64,000 nucleotides of DNA from Cloeon dipterum (taxonomy: Eukaryota > Arthropoda > Insecta > Ephemeroptera > Baetidae): positions 14,818,001 to 14,882,000 of the forward strand of contig NC_088786.1 in the NCBI RefSeq assembly GCF_949628265.1, written 5' to 3'. Both the position numbers and the translations under genes were made by a program. The number at the start of each line of letters is the position of its first letter. The stretch's first letter is position 1. The notes under the pieces are model-generated. The model saw only the letters and a program-made list of their open reading frames with translations, was not told where the DNA came from and searched no databases. Below, in pieces: positions 48,331 to 62,251 of the stretch.

Positions 48331-49734
48331 AACTTGCAGCGCGCAGCAGTGACTATTTCTTGAGCTATAAGGGAACTCCGACAGTGCAAAATGTGCATCC
48401 TCGTCTAGGCTAATGGTAGGCCAGGGGCAACCGTCTTTATTAATTATTTCACCCTTTGAACTTTAATAATGAAAAATTAAACTTGGGTATAATTCTTGTA
48501 TTATTGACAACCACTGGGCAATGAGAAATTCCAAGTAATATCTCTGAAAATCGTTGAAATCATCATTTTGAACCCTGTCAATCGGTCACCACATTTTTTC
48601 TTAATCAAAGAAGATATACTTGGAATAAAATGTTGAAAATATTTCTTGTACGCTACGTAATCGAAAAAATGTTTGAGAGTCAAAGAACTGCTCGCTCTTT
48701 AAGGTGTAGAATCCGAAATTAGAAGAGCGTAATGAAGAAGACATTAACTTTTAGAAAAATTTCACATAATGAAAAATTTTCACCGCAATTTTCCTATCGC
48801 AAAATGGCTTAAATAGGACAATAAAAAATTGGGAACCCTAAATATGTTGTTTGAGTTGTTTGGTAAAAATTCGGAAATATTCAGTCTAATTTGTGCTGCA
48901 ATATTTTTCCTTAATTCAAGTTCACCTTAATTTTATGAAATCAGGACAAAAAGCACGAAAAGAACCCTGAAGCCCCTAAATTTGCACCTAATTTGATAAT
49001 ATTCTAAAGGAAAAATTTTACAACATTTTTTTCTGCATTTTGTCAAAATAAGGCGTGTATGCCGTGCCCCTATACGCATCTAATTTAGACACTACTAAAA
49101 ATTGTTTTTATAACAGCATTAATCTCAAGATCCTTCCAGGTTCAATGTGATGTCTAGCTTTTATTTTCTGTCTGTAAACATCGTAAACTATAATGTTTCT
49201 GATAGCCTGTATTGAATGATTGGTGACCTTTGATCCCATCTTGACCGGCACTGAAGCAAAACACAGCACATGAACTGCTTTTTACTGATGAAGCAGTCAT
49301 CATGATAAAAGCCTGCGATTTGCAATTTTAAACCAACGACAGTTTTACTTTTTAGCACAATGTTAAAAATAGAGCTTTACAGGACTACAACAAGCCTGAA
49401 GTGGTTCATTTTGAGTCTATTGTTTGGGGAATTTAGCAACAGTTAACTTTAAAAACTCTACAATGTGCAATAATGAAATCAGGACCAAGTCGGTCCTGGT
49501 GCTAATTGCGCGAAGCTCAACAAGCGAACTCAATTTTCCTTTTTGCAAGAAAAAGGCAATAATCATTTCAACAGTTGAAATCGAAATGTTTGTTGAGAAA
49601 TTTTACCAGCACTAGGGCAAAAGTAACAGTTAAATTTTAGATTTCTCGGAAAAAACGTATTTTTGCTTGATTTCAATTTCTCTCGTCACGATCTATGAAA
49701 AGGTGTGCGAATCATGAGGTAAATTTCCTTTCTT
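48331..49734. other. Intergenic between VgR and the prohormone gene, part 1
   Basis: AT-rich with no gene seen. Minus-strand open frames are short and without homology. Confidence 0.35.
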
Positions 49735-49930
49735 GGGAAAAAATCTAGAATTTGAATATGGAGATAGCGCTCGACACTTGATTAGATTGCAAGCTTTGGA
49801 GCCGATTTTCTCGCAAATTTAAGCGGCAACGTGGGAAAATTTTAGCTTTTTCCCAACGTTTGTAGAGTATCTCAGGTAAAGGTAAATAGGGGCTTCTCTC
49901 TTTTTTACTGTGAGGCTTTACTTAAACTGT
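49735..49930. repeat. Related arm of the 7320-7768 foldback element
   Basis: TGCAAG...GAGCCGATTTTCTC, AAATTTAAGCGGCAACGTGG and the following TTTTCCCAA...CTTTACTT parallel 7373-7503. The opposite arm is not evident, so this is a half or decayed copy. Confidence 0.6.
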
Positions 49931-51566
49931 CAAGAAATAAAAGAGCAAATATTTATGTATTGTTGATCAAAATTTATTGTATTTTCTGCACAAAATCTAC
50001 ACAGCGAAAATTGTAACAATTAGTTTTGCATTTTGTCAGAAATCGTTAGTTAATTAGGTCGTCATATGAAGTATGTACGTTTGAATTGTTTCGTATTCGT
50101 ACAAAGTATGCATATACATATTTAATATCGTGTATGATATATGTATGTATCTATATGTACAGCAATTAATTGTCAAAGTACTCACTCATCGTGTTCATTA
50201 ATTCAAAATACAATCATGGAAACCATAGGATTTCTCTTTTGCTTACAAACACAGTGCGTTTCTTAAGTGTTCTTGTCAATATATCATGGCTAACAAAGGA
50301 GACAGTTTTCACACCAAGGTTTTTAAAGTACAGTGAAAGGAAAATGTCCAAAATCTCCAGCGGCAGACTGCGTTTTCTCTATTTTTTGACAAAATAGTGT
50401 GATAAGCCTTTATCTCTCCATCCAATCTATGAAAACTTTGCACCAAGTTTGAGGATATGAATCTTTAGACACAAATCGTTTGATACCAAATAACATTGCT
50501 TCTCGACTATCTATAATGTGTAATTTCCAAATTTTCGGTCGAGAAGCTGCCTGGAGACTTGACGGCCAAAACGAAGATTTTTTACCAAAACCTGCGCTTG
50601 TGTGACAATGAGGTAGATTGATGTGTATCAGCAAATTTCGCAAAAGAGTATCAAGAAAGTGCTCCAAACTTTTGAAACGATCCAAGTGCGCTTGAATATA
50701 CATCATGTTCAAATACATGCTTGTAATTGACTTTGAAGCGACAATTTCTCAAGGGGAGAATCGATTGATGTCGATAATATACAGAAATTACACAGTTTGC
50801 GGGTAAATTACAATTGTTTTGTTTACACAACTCGATCTAATCCACCGAGAGATATCTCTACTTCTCTACTGGTTATAAGTGTTGTAACAGCGTATAGCAT
50901 GCATAAACGTGTGCATAATGTATAAATCGATCGGAGTTTTACTAATTTTACTGTACTTTTTGGTAGTTAGTCATTGTTGATGGTGAAGTGGGGAGATTTG
51001 GAATATTGCTTCTTTAAGCAATTCACTGCCACATTTACTGCTAGGAAGACCCTATTTTTTGTATCGCAATTTGACGAAAATGAAACGATAATCGTTCATC
51101 TCTTAATAAACCGTTTACAAAATAGCAGACTGGTTTTTTACAGTGTTTGCTGTGTAGATTTAATTTTTTCTAAGACAAATTAGGCATCATAAACAACCGA
51201 ATGAAAACAGCTTTTTTTTAGAAAAAATAAAATCGTGACTATTTTGCTTTTATATCTTTTTTATCACAGGTGACTTTTCCGCTGCTCGTCTGCTATTTGC
51301 GATTAAACTCCGTGGAATCAAAAATATAACTCGATTTTTCATCTCTTTCACTTGCGAATGATATGCCGAAATGAGAAGAGAATATGTTTGTTTGGTTGGG
51401 AGTGTTTCGAATCTCAGAGCGTTTCACACTTCTTTTTGTTCAAAAGCAACCCTTCTTCAGTTTCTTTTGGCTTTTTATATTAAAATACAAATCTGCGTAA
51501 ACTAATTATGAGTTAATTAACATAGTAGTTAAGAGTCAGTGTGTTTGATCAGTCGACTGGTTTTGT
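49931..51566. other. Intergenic between VgR and the prohormone gene, part 2
   Basis: Holds a 102-codon minus-strand frame at 50410-50718 that I could not assign. Otherwise AT-rich, with TATGTA-type short repeats near 50100-50160. Confidence 0.35.
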
Positions 51567-51572
51567 TTTATT
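51567..51572 (-). terminator. Poly(A) signal of the prohormone-like gene
   Basis: Minus-strand AATAAA about 110 bases past the stop codon at 51683-51685. Confidence 0.5.
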
Positions 51573-51682
51573 ACTTGGCCCGTGGCCCACCTTCGTCCTT
51601 TTGGTTTTTTCTCTTCTCAAAGGGAGGCCGTTTGCTTTGCTGTGAAGTTCTTTTTGTGGAAATATGCTGCTGAGAATCGATC

Positions 51683-54600
51683 TTAGGCTGACATCTTCTT
51701 GAGGCTGTTCAGTTGTTTGACAAGGGATTCTTCGCTAGGAGCATATCTTTTCTGAGTCTTTTTGATGTGGCTTTGCCCCTCCTGGAACACAGAGACAAAA
51801 AATAATGAGCATCTTCAGCAGCAGCAGCATAATTTGTATTAAGTTACTGATATTCGGAGAAAACTTCCAATTCTATTTTCTGTTCAGTTTATTTGAAATA
51901 ATGAATCGAATGATGAGGAGATTGCCTTGTAGAACACGCATCAAGGAAAAAATAGTTTGGTAGTAAAAGTTTTAATTGTCAGTAGAAAATCGGAATTTCT
52001 CGAGGGTAGCTTAAAATCCCTAAGTGCAATTAGTTTAGAACCATCATGAAAATTGCTGTAACCATCAAATTTAAGTATTTAAAGGAACAAGTTCTCTTCA
52101 TTTCAGCTCAGATAGTTTCTACCTTCATTCGTAACGCGTTATTCACTAATTTTGTTTTCGCTGGTGATTTTAAATAAACACAAAAGCTCATTCGTACGAT
52201 GAACAAAATATCTCTCCCCCGTCGTTTAACACTCGCACTTTCAAGGGCATTGTATACTAAGCAAGTAAGCAACACATTATAATTGAGGAATTAGAAAAAC
52301 TGATTTAAGCATAAATTTCCATGAGATTATCAGCAACAGCGTAAATTACCAGGGAATATTTTAATAGTTATTCCTCAATTTTTTTCCTTTTCGTTTCAGC
52401 ACTTGCTAGAAATTTGGATTATGCGGCTATTCCATATTTTCATTATTCCTCAAAAATGTATTTTTGCTTATTACAATGCATTCCCTCATTATTGCACTGT
52501 ATTCAAATTTTACTTTTGATGAAAACTCTTGTTGCAATGCGACATTTTGAAGGAAAAAATACGTGGTTAATCATCCTTTGTGCTCTTTGTTTTGCCAACC
52601 TTCAGTTTCGTTTTGTTGGAAAATGAAGTAAATTTGCCGGCGGGCAGCAAGGCAGGTCTCGTCTACAGTATGCGAGTTGCAAAAGTGTATGAATAAAGGA
52701 TGAGAGACGTGTGCGTCAGAGAAGTGCGTCAGAATACATTTTCTCGTTGTGCAGACGTCACACTCACGGATAACTTGCATTATTCCTGGCGGGTGGATTC
52801 GCCTCAGGGGAGTTTGTGCCGTTGTTCCAGAACGCAATTGTGTCTATTCCAATCTGGCCGAGATTGGATTAGCATTATTCTGCTGCTCTACTTTCATCAT
52901 CCACACACGCGAGATTTCGCAGATGCATCGCACATAATCAAGTTAGTGCCGTGTATGTAGAGCAGAGTTTCATCCGACAAATGAAATTACTCCCCCTCAA
53001 AACCGTTTCCCGATATAGCCTTGCACGTTCAATTTGCCCTACCAGGCCTGCTCTCTGCCGTCTCATTTCACTTTTGGATTAATCCACTGCTTTAGATTAG
53101 CAAGTTTATAGAGGATCGTAGATTTTTTCCTTATAATGAACTGTTTAGTTTGAGATTAAATCGCTACTGGAGACAGAGGGTTTTTCAAACTTTCAAAACA
53201 ATTTTAATCACGGTAAAAAGAAAATATCTAATCAAATATTTTTTCATCTCGATTTTAGAAGCATATGCGGAGAGCTAAATTTTGTTTTGCAGGAGCATGA
53301 AATTTTGCCACTCAACCGTTTGAACGTATTCACATATTACGAAAGTCTGGAAGTGAAGTGCGTATTGTGCAATCCAAAGAGAGTCTGCTCTCTGCGGGTT
53401 GCTTCAATTTTGTGGCTTTCAAGCCTTTAGAATATAATACAACTTCCCATATGCCGGCACCAACTTTTTTTGTTCAACTAGATTGGAGGAGAAGAGTTTG
53501 GGAGAAGCAACAACCTGTACAGTATTAAATAAAAAGCTATTTAAAATTAGATTTAGAATTAACGAATGGATATATTTAAGTTTCAAATTTAAAAGATTTA
53601 AAAGGGTGTCGAGTGCCGGTGTATGAACTAGTTACCAAAGACTCAAATCTATTTTAACCCGATGTAAAATTAAATCTAATCCTCCTGAGACTGGAATCTT
53701 TAATAATTTTGGTGTTGTACGCCTAGTGAATTTAATAGCATTTTCTTTTTCTATGTCTGAGAAGAGAATTTCCTGCGGAGAAATGAATCAGAACGAGAGA
53801 CACCATTGACGCAGGCAGCAGGGGATGCAATTACTGGTCTGGAGAAAGGAAGCAACAAGATGAAACACGGCGGAGGCGGCGGCGGCTTTTGCACACATAA
53901 AGGGTTGCGAGAGCGTGGGTGTTCTGCGTCACTCCGCAGTGGATCGATAGGGTGGTGGGTGAATGGAGCAGCGAGTGCAGCCCTGGGCAGCAGCGAAGGG
54001 AGGCTGCCGCCCTGCCAATGACGTCACCGCTGAATGGGGTTGGCGGCGGATCATGAATGGAGCTGCCTCAATGGGGTTGTCGGGGCCATAGATTTCCACC
54101 GCCCACGAGCAACTCAAGTGTAAATAATTGCGTTATTTTCGGGCCTTCGCACGCTAGTGAAAAATGCCCGAACCAAACTTTCGACCGCCCGCATTGTGCC
54201 CGAAAATCGTCGGCTGTGCGGGCGAATTTGGTAGGAGATCAGTAACCCACCTCATGGGGTCCTGTAATCACTTTGGGACTGTCTTGAATAGATATATTTT
54301 CACTTTTTTCAAAAAAGATAAAATCTCTTTTTTGACAATTCATGGAGAAAAATTCCATATTTTGAAGGATAAATTTTTTCTATTTGCTTGTACGGCCAGA
54401 AAGTGAAAATAAAAGGTTCAAATTAGTATGATTAAATCACTGTTTTTCTTGAATTTCTAAGGATTAATATTCATTCGAAATAAGTACTTTTTAGCAAGAA
54501 AAAAAAACAAATTTGCATTGAAACAAAGAAAAAACCAGTAAATGACAATAATGCGAATGATAGTCCAAAGAATAAATCTCAATCTCGTACTTAAAAATTT

Positions 54601-56746
54601 AGATAGTTTAAAATACCAGCATGTAACAATTGATCCAGATTTTTCCAAAGCCAGTCCGTCCTCTGCCCATTTCAGGCAGGATATGGCGATCCGTTAGGTT
54701 ACGGCTTTTTGCGCTCATTTTTTTTATTAAAAGGGGATTTGCGCAGCGCGGTGCTTTTATCAGCCTGCAAAACTTTATACCATTTTTCCTGCTCCGGTGC
54801 ACAAGTCAATGGAAACAAGTGTACGTGCATGCAAACTAGCTTCTCCTTTTGAATTCCCGCGGCGAGTTTTTTTCCAGCCTAGCCCAGCTAGCAACGCAAG
54901 AAAAGTGCAAAGTTGTGAATATTTTAGCATTCTAATAGCATATGACTCCGGGATAATTGCATTTCATGTCAGTTATTTCATTTTTAACCTGAAAGAGTTT
55001 TTCGAATTTTTTGTGGATTTTTTCTTCAGCACTCAAATGATAATAAGAATGAAATCTCTTTCATTGTCAAATCTAAATGCCATGTCTTAACTAATTGTAA
55101 GTACAAATACGCACTTACTGAACACTTCTGCAAAACAAGCAACCACAGACTGTCAAGGCAAAACAATTTAATTGAATCACTATAGGGAAGGCCAGCGAGG
55201 AATTCAGAATAGCCGGAATGTGCGGTGTTAATGAAATTGCAACGGAGTCGCATACCCCGACTTGCAATTAGATGAGACGTGAAACCCCGTGTGGAATGAG
55301 AGCGGTGCTAAAAAAGTATGCATTTTTACCTGGAGGTCCTGGATGGTGAACAGCCTCTTGATGGCGTCATAGATGGACGCGGGGTGGGCCGTGGGCTTGG
55401 CCTCGGCGTGGCCTTTGAGCGGGTTCGGCGGCCGCAGCATGGCTACTTCCTTCTGGCCCTGCTGTGCGGGCGGCCTGCTCACAGCCGAGGCCACCGCCGG
55501 CGCCGCTGTGCTAGAGGAGAAATCCCTCTTCAGCACTTTCAGCTGCTGCTCGTCGCTCGAGTAGTACTGTGTTGCAAGCAAAAGAAAAGTCGCGTTAGTT
55601 CCAATCGATTCACATTATCCCCGTTAATTGGAAAAAGTTAAGACTAAATACAATGCATTGCAGCTTTTAATTTAAATTTCAGATCACACAATACATACAT
55701 CACAAATTTTAGAGCAATTTTGAAGTTTATTACTGACTTTTTACATTTTAATTTGTTACAATAGAGAGTGGAAATTCTTGTTTTAAACTCGTTTGAAAAG
55801 CATTTTGTCAACTAGATTAGTTTTCACCACCTTCTTAAATAACCATCAAACGTCTCGCTATTTTTTATCCATGGCAAATTTTAATATTGACCATTTTTTG
55901 TTATCGCGTGCCTAAAAATCAACTCAAATGCAAATGAAGCGTATACCAACAACTACACATTTATATGATTTTCTCGAAACAAAAAACATGGATTCTTAGA
56001 AAAATATGTGAAGCTGTGAAAAATATAATGCACTGGAAGTAAGTAATCGAATATCTACATTATATTGAGTTCAAAAGCAACAAAGATAGAATCTGGAGAC
56101 ACTATAAAATATACCGTTATTGCTGAACTCTTTTGCCTTTATAGTCCCCTACAATATGTATATAAGAAAGAGAGCGGATCGAATCAAATATCATTCAATA
56201 ACTTTTGATTTCACTGTGAGAGGTAAAACTATCTATCAATAATGACGCTTCTAAAATTTCCCGTTAAAGTTGGCTATACAATTCCTAGCATCGAAATTGA
56301 AAGCTGGCATGCAAACAGGTTTATCACTCTTACTCGTGATCTTTGATTTAAGGAGCAAGAGAATTTACCTGGGGCTGGTCGTAGGAGTTGTAGTGGGGCT
56401 CGTAGTACTGCTGCTGCGCCGGCTCATGCCTGTACAGCTCCATGAGGTTGTGCATGAAGGCATCGTTGACCTTTGACTTTTCGGCCTCGAACCAGGTCTC
56501 CTGGCCGATGGGCAGGTTGGAACCGGGCTCGTCGGCGTACTCGTCCTCGACGGCGGTGGCGTAGTCGAACGGCTCGAACTCGTCATAGGCCGGGTAGTAG
56601 GCGGGCAGCGGCTCCTGGTACGCGGGGATCGTGCGCCAGGAGCGCGTCTGTCGCACCAGCTTGGGTCGCAGCAGGGCCAACGCGCTGCTTGAGTGCACCG
56701 CAAGCAGCAGCGAACCCAGCACCAGCATAATTTCGCTCAGGTTCAT
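51683..56746 (-). CDS. Prohormone-like neuropeptide precursor (three exons, 237 aa)
   Basis: Exons 56746-56369, 55566-55330 and 51781-51683 join in phase 0. The N terminus is a signal peptide (MNLSEIMLVLGSLLLAVHSS). There is no membrane helix or enzyme domain. The rest is low-complexity, rich in Tyr, Pro, Glu and Ala. It carries dibasic cleavage sites: VLKR/DFSSS, AIKR/LFTIQDLQ, IKK and TQKR/YAPSEESLVKQL, then LKK/MSA. The SWRTIPAYQEP stretch near residue 36 resembles the YQEP core of insect NVP-like precursors. The family match is from memory and only moderate. The start ATG directly follows an acceptor (TTGTTGTAG), so the 5' UTR is split by a ~2.4-kb intron. Introns of 0.8 and 3.5 kb are unlike the tiny introns elsewhere and fit a neural, regulated gene. 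Confidence 0.72.
52000..55329 (-). other. Second coding intron of the prohormone-like gene (51782-55329)
   Basis: No gene seen inside. A GC-rich block at 53800-54250 includes TGACGTCA (54019-54026) and may be an enhancer or alternative promoter. Confidence 0.35.
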
Positions 56747-59163
56747 CTACAACAAGCACCAATAACTTTATGAAAATCGGCTCTCTCATTGTCAGTGATT
56801 TCCTAAGTAAAATATATCATATCGGAATTGGAAAATGATGGGATAACGAAGACCCGAGAAGTTAGAACTAAGTCTACACTCTATAAATAGCATTATAATA
56901 TTAATAAGAAAAAGAAATTTGAAATTGTGCGCGCCCTTCTATAAATAAGTATTGAAATGTGTAACTATTTGAAGAATTAAAATTGATATGTTTTTTAATT
57001 AAACGACTCTAGCTATAACCAATTTTTTTCTGATTATATTTTGTAGAGACTAGCAAACGTTTTATAATGGAATAAGCGTAAAATTTCTGCGTTATCTCTA
57101 ATACCATTTGATTTGTTGAATTTTTAGCAGAAAAAATATCGAATTGTCATATCAGTGCTAGACAAATTTATAACAACTATTAACAATTTTTAAGGTCTCG
57201 TCAAAGGATAATAGATCTAGATCCCTGATATTTGGATCACTTGTTGGGTTCACGAGTAATAGGATTATTGCTCGTTATATCGTTGCCAAATTTGTTTACG
57301 TGTCAACAGTACGGAAAGTGAAGATGAGAAACCGGTACTCTTCAAAGCAATTATTTTGGCAGGGTATCAAGGATTAAGGTACATCGTCATATTCTAGTGG
57401 TTACTCTCCTTACAGTTAACAACACTTAACCTGCAAACCAAACTCGACAACAGTTGAAGATTATCATGAATGCGCCAGTTGTGAGACTTTTGCGCGTGCA
57501 TCTTAAAAGAGAATTTGAATTTAAAAATTAATGCTCTGTTTAAACTCCGAATTTAATTTGATTTTTGTTTTCAAATTTGTTTCCGTTAAGCCAGTACATT
57601 ATGATTTTTGGCACATTTGCAATTATGCCCAGTCCTCTCCATAGAGTTTGTTAACTTTTACCATCCCGTGAAAGTTATTAAGATAATAATATTCTAATTA
57701 TAAAACTTTGTTAATAAAGAAAGCGATATCCAAATTCGATCGAACATAGCGCACTTTCCAATATAAGCTCACAAAAAAATCGCGTCTTTACTCTTCCAAA
57801 CTTTTTGTGCCATCTCTCATGCCCCATGCATTATTAAAAGCTCATCGCAGCGCCACGCATAAATTTTGGCTCGATCGAACAGTTTATTTTCTTGCCCGCA
57901 CTCGGCACCAATCTTGGTAATGGCAAGCGCAAAAAGCGGCTCTCGTGTCAGTCAGGTAGACAGGCGAGGAAATTTCTCGAATAAATTTTGATGTTGGCTA
58001 GTCAAGATGAGTGAGAACAAGGGTTGTTTGTCGGCGTCGGTGCAGGTGGTTGTTATTCTCACGATTGCAGTGCGTGCATGATAAATTGAGCTGTGACGCA
58101 CGAATCTCGCAGCCCAGGGGAGAGAGCCGGCGAACCAGAGCTATTGCGGCCACACCAAGCAGCCCCAGATTTGCTATTTTTGTATTGTCGCTACCGACAC
58201 CTGCGGATTCACGCAACCCACAATGTTAAAAAGGAAGTTTACAAAGGATGAGTGAAGGAATGTTTGATTTGATTAATTCAATCCCTATAATACTAAGAAG
58301 CTCACGATATTTAGCTTTTAAATAGTTCAATTAATCATGAATATTGTATAAGATTTTACTAGATTGTTAAATAAAATTTGATCTGCATTTATGTGCTCGA
58401 CCTGTTACTTGATTTTTGTTACATATGTACGCTGTTGATTTAAGGAACAATTTTTGTACAAGTTCTTAAAATGACAAATAGTTTATTAGTCAATAATGAT
58501 TTGGTAAAAATAATTTTGAAGAATTCAAAACTTGCACGTTTATTCTTCAATTTCATCCCTGAATTGATGTCTTTTTTAAATTTGTTTTAAGAAACAAGGT
58601 GATAAAATTATGTTTTCAAGGTAGTTAGTTTTCATGAAATTACAGGTTAATTATGTAGAATGGAAACTGCACATTTTTTAAATGATTCAGGACAGAGCGG
58701 TTATTCAGATACCTTAAAAGTGCTGAATATCGCAGTGATTACTTTTGAACAAACATAAACTAGATTTTTATTGCTCAAGAATTATTTTGATTAATTGAGG
58801 GCAAATAAAATTAGATCTAATATAGTTAAAAGTCATTCACTTTTCTGTGTCACAATCACAGCTTTAAATACAGGTCCCATTGCTACTTCATGATATCATA
58901 CCTTGAAAATACATTTTCAACGGAAGAGTGGCACATTTTAACGAAAAATTTTCCATCTATTGCGATTGCCAAGTTCAAAGACAAGATCAACGTCCGGCAC
59001 GTATGGGCGCATGGACGTGCATTGAGCGGCCGGGAAAGCAGGAGATTCACCCCCGAGCGCCAATAGCGCGAGAGTGCAGTTTAAACGTGGGGAAAAGCGC
59101 CCCTCTGCAGTTCACTCGGAGCCTTTGGGGTGGCGGAGTTAATGGGTAAAAATTGGCTCTGAC
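56747..59163 (-). other. Predicted 5' UTR intron of the prohormone-like gene
   Basis: Bounded by the donor CAAAAG/GTCAGAG at 59164/59163 and the acceptor at 56748-56747. No other gene is supported inside. Confidence 0.4.
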
Positions 59164-59263
59164 CTTTTGTAGTGCAGAGGTGGAAGTGCGTAGGCAGGCG
59201 AGGTGTCAGGGACCGCGACGACAGGTGGCGGCGGCGAGGGTTATGCTGTCACTACTGGAGTGT

Positions 59264-59294
59264 CGTCTGCACCCGCCAGCAGCCCCTATTTATA
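59264..59294 (-). promoter_or_regulatory. TATA promoter of the prohormone-like gene
   Basis: A perfect minus-strand TATAAATA (59294-59287), in a GC-rich setting, sits about 30 bases upstream of CTCCAGTAG, an initiator-like site. It is followed about 100 bases later by the splice donor that fits the acceptor before the prohormone ATG. A (CT)n tract (59398-59442) lies 100 bases upstream and reads (GA)n on this strand. Confidence 0.5.
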
Positions 59295-59397
59295 AGGTAC
59301 AACAGTTTGCCGCCCACGCTGCTTCAATGAAAGTTGCGCTTGCCTGAGCCACGCCGAAGCCTCATTGGTCTCTGAGCGATCAATGCATGCGCCCCCT

Positions 59398-59399
59398 CC

Positions 59400-59440
<41 letters not shown>

Positions 59441-59442
59441 GC
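59398..59442. repeat. (CT)n microsatellite
   Basis: About 22 CT units with one interruption, upstream of the TATA box at 59290. It is a possible GAGA-type promoter element. Confidence 0.9.
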
Positions 59443-60812
59443 TCTTGTTGGCGTGGGCAGCAATCCACGGCTTATCTGTGCCCCTTTCGCTGTGTGTTTT
59501 TGCTTATCTTGACTTTTCTCATTGCTTGATGCGAAGGTGACAGGCTCTGGCAATGGTGCCGAGAAATGTTTTTGCTTTCACAAAATATTTATTGTTTACG
59601 AGTTTGAGCCTTCTAATTTTGATCTGATGCTTGATTTATACAACAACAGCTAACATTGCAATTCTGCATGACAAAATATCGCAAAAAAGTATTTCATACA
59701 TTTAAAGGAAACCAGTTTTTCCATCATATTCGCATAATTGGTGAACGAGTGTGTAAAAAGCAAGTCGTTCCACGCGCCAAACACATGATGTTTCGATGAA
59801 TAATTTTTTGCTCTTCAACGAAACGAGGCAAACAGCTTTTTGTTTACATTTTCTCAGCTTTCATATTTTTTACATATACCTGCGACACTCTCCACGAATG
59901 ATATTTTAGCAAAAGTCAAACAATCAAATTAATATTGGAAAGACTGACGTACTTGAATGAGTTGTCCCTTAAAAGTAAATAATACTTTTTTTCTAAACTA
60001 AATGTGAGCGTATCTAATATATTATATATCCCAAATGCAACAACCTAATTTGCGCTAATTCTTCGACCGTCGGTAAATACTGTCCAATTTGTTCTGGAAT
60101 CATGTAATGCTACTTCAAAGGACCCTTGGATTTTTATCAATTCCTGCATTGAGAGAACATTTTTAGATTTCTATAGAAAACTTCTCTTTCAGGAAAGCCT
60201 CACAAGATTCCTTCAATAGCAGAAACTTAATAAGTCAGAGACAGGAAACATATTCTATATTTTTTTAGTAGGGCCCATCTGTTTATAGCTCCTATCATGA
60301 GCGACAGATCTTACTGGCAAAACATCTCAAGTTGGATGCATCTTCATTGGATCTACATGGGCAAATCTTAGTCGCTTCTTACGTTATTATATGTACTTAT
60401 TTCCCTTTCAAAGACATCATTTTATAAACATTTGTTATGTATTCTAAATTATCAACAGTTAATACTTTGAAATTAAAACTTTTAACTTAAAATTTATTCA
60501 GCTGAATGATCTCGTGAATTCAAGGTTTAATTTTTTAATTGTTTGGAAATTTTAGTGAAAATGTGGTAGGCCGTTTTAAACAACGAAAGTTAAATTGAAC
60601 ATGAGCGGGTGAAAGATATGGTAAAAGGCATAATCCTATTCTTTTTTTACCAAAACAAAAAGAATTGTGAATCGTCTCTTGTTACAGAGATGAAAAAATT
60701 TAGAAATAGCGGAGATCAAAGCAGAGTGTAGGCGAAGTGGTCCCAATTCGGAAGGCTTACTTGACCGCAATGCATGAGGCACAACAACACACTCGGGTCT
60801 GAAAGAACAAAT

Positions 60813-60849
60813 TGACGTCAGCGGTTTATTATCGCCCCCGCTGACGTCA
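60813..60849. promoter_or_regulatory. Inverted pair of CRE sites
   Basis: Two perfect TGACGTCA octamers (60813-60820 and 60842-60849) lie in a 12-bp inverted arrangement TGACGTCAGCGG / CCGCTGACGTCA. Such sites bind CREB/ATF factors. No gene next to it could be identified. Confidence 0.5.
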
Positions 60850-62251
60850 CTGGGCTGCTACTCCAGCACTTGTGCGAAACGAACGAGAACTCTCTTGCTT
60901 CCGCGAACCTTTTCGAATAATTGCACCGGACTCGCCTCGCGGGACACGAGCCGACTTCCTTTTCCAACTTTGCATGTTTTCTGAAGATGTGGTTGAAAGA
61001 GTTTTCGAGAGCGACAGGAAGCAACTATTTTTTAGTTCAACTTGACTTATCGCATGTTAATACCTATGAGACAGCACTCAACATTAATTCGAGCCATCAA
61101 ATTTTACGCAAATAAAAGCGGCAACATCGGCTGTGTTTTGAAGGCACAATAATTATTTTCATTTAAGCGATTCGATTCTTAAGTCGTCCTATGACATAAT
61201 TGTAATTTTGAGCGTATGGAATGCGAAAGCATTAAGAGCGCCTTGGGAAATGGAAGGAGGCAACAAGTTCAGCAGCCTTGTCACGCAGGCTGCATAATAA
61301 TTTTATGCGATTAGAATCGTTTTGCGCTTGAAATAGCCCTATTGCTGGCTACCATAAATTAGGCCGTCAACCCTACAGTTTCTGCAAGCGGCAAGAAGTG
61401 CTTTCCTAGGTTTAGCCAAAAAATAGCATGTAATTATAGTGGCTTGCTCTCATGCCACCTGATTGATTACCTACGAAAAAGGACTATTTTCGGTATCACA
61501 AGGTCGTTAGTCTAAATTGATTCAGCACTAACCGCGCATTTATTTACCTGGTTATTTGAGGCTTTTATTTAGCATTTGGATTGCTCTCTAATCACAAAAC
61601 CGGCGAGAAAAATTTACTGCTCGTGCGTGGCCTACATCGTGTTGAGAGAAGACAGGAAAATTTCGTCGTTAATGTAATCAAACGCGTTGAGGAAAAGGCC
61701 TGGGTGGGTACCGCACCCATCCACGTCTACTTTCCGTGTTTGTTCAAAACCACATAAGTTAAAATTATCTCAAAACTATGCCTTTTAACTGAAGCATGAA
61801 ATTTAGATGCGTGTTTAAGGAATCTATTATATTAGAACAAAAATTCAGTTCATATCATTTAGAAGAAGTGAAATGTGCTGTTTAAGAACTTTTGTCATGA
61901 AGATTAGTTGACAAAGTCTATTCTTAAAATTGGCTCTCACAAATATGACAACACAACATTGGCAATTAATGAAAATTACAGATACAATAATTATATTGTA
62001 TAAAATCTGTTGCCAGCAAGCTTTCATTATTTTGTAGTAACGCTTGGCTAAAAGAGGAACAGCGAATTGTGAAGACACTGTGTGGGGTCGCTCTGAGCAG
62101 GAAATGGTCGATGCGGAAAATTGGCACCGTGTAATAACATCAGAAACAGCGCTGTAGCGTTGGCAGACTCGTTTCAATGAATAAACCCACTTGAATGCGG
62201 ATAATTTCGACGGGTTTCGATCATTATTTTGGAAGAGGCGGCTCGCAGCTC

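Noticed and set aside
50410..50718. 102-codon minus-strand frame (contains KLHIIDSREAMLFGIKRF)
   Set aside because: Composition looks protein-like and it may be a transposon remnant, but there are no flanking exons or family that I recognise, so it was not listed as a gene.
56365..56730. Arg/Ser/Thr-rich frames on both strands
   Set aside because: Out-of-frame shadows of the GC-rich first exon of the prohormone-like gene.
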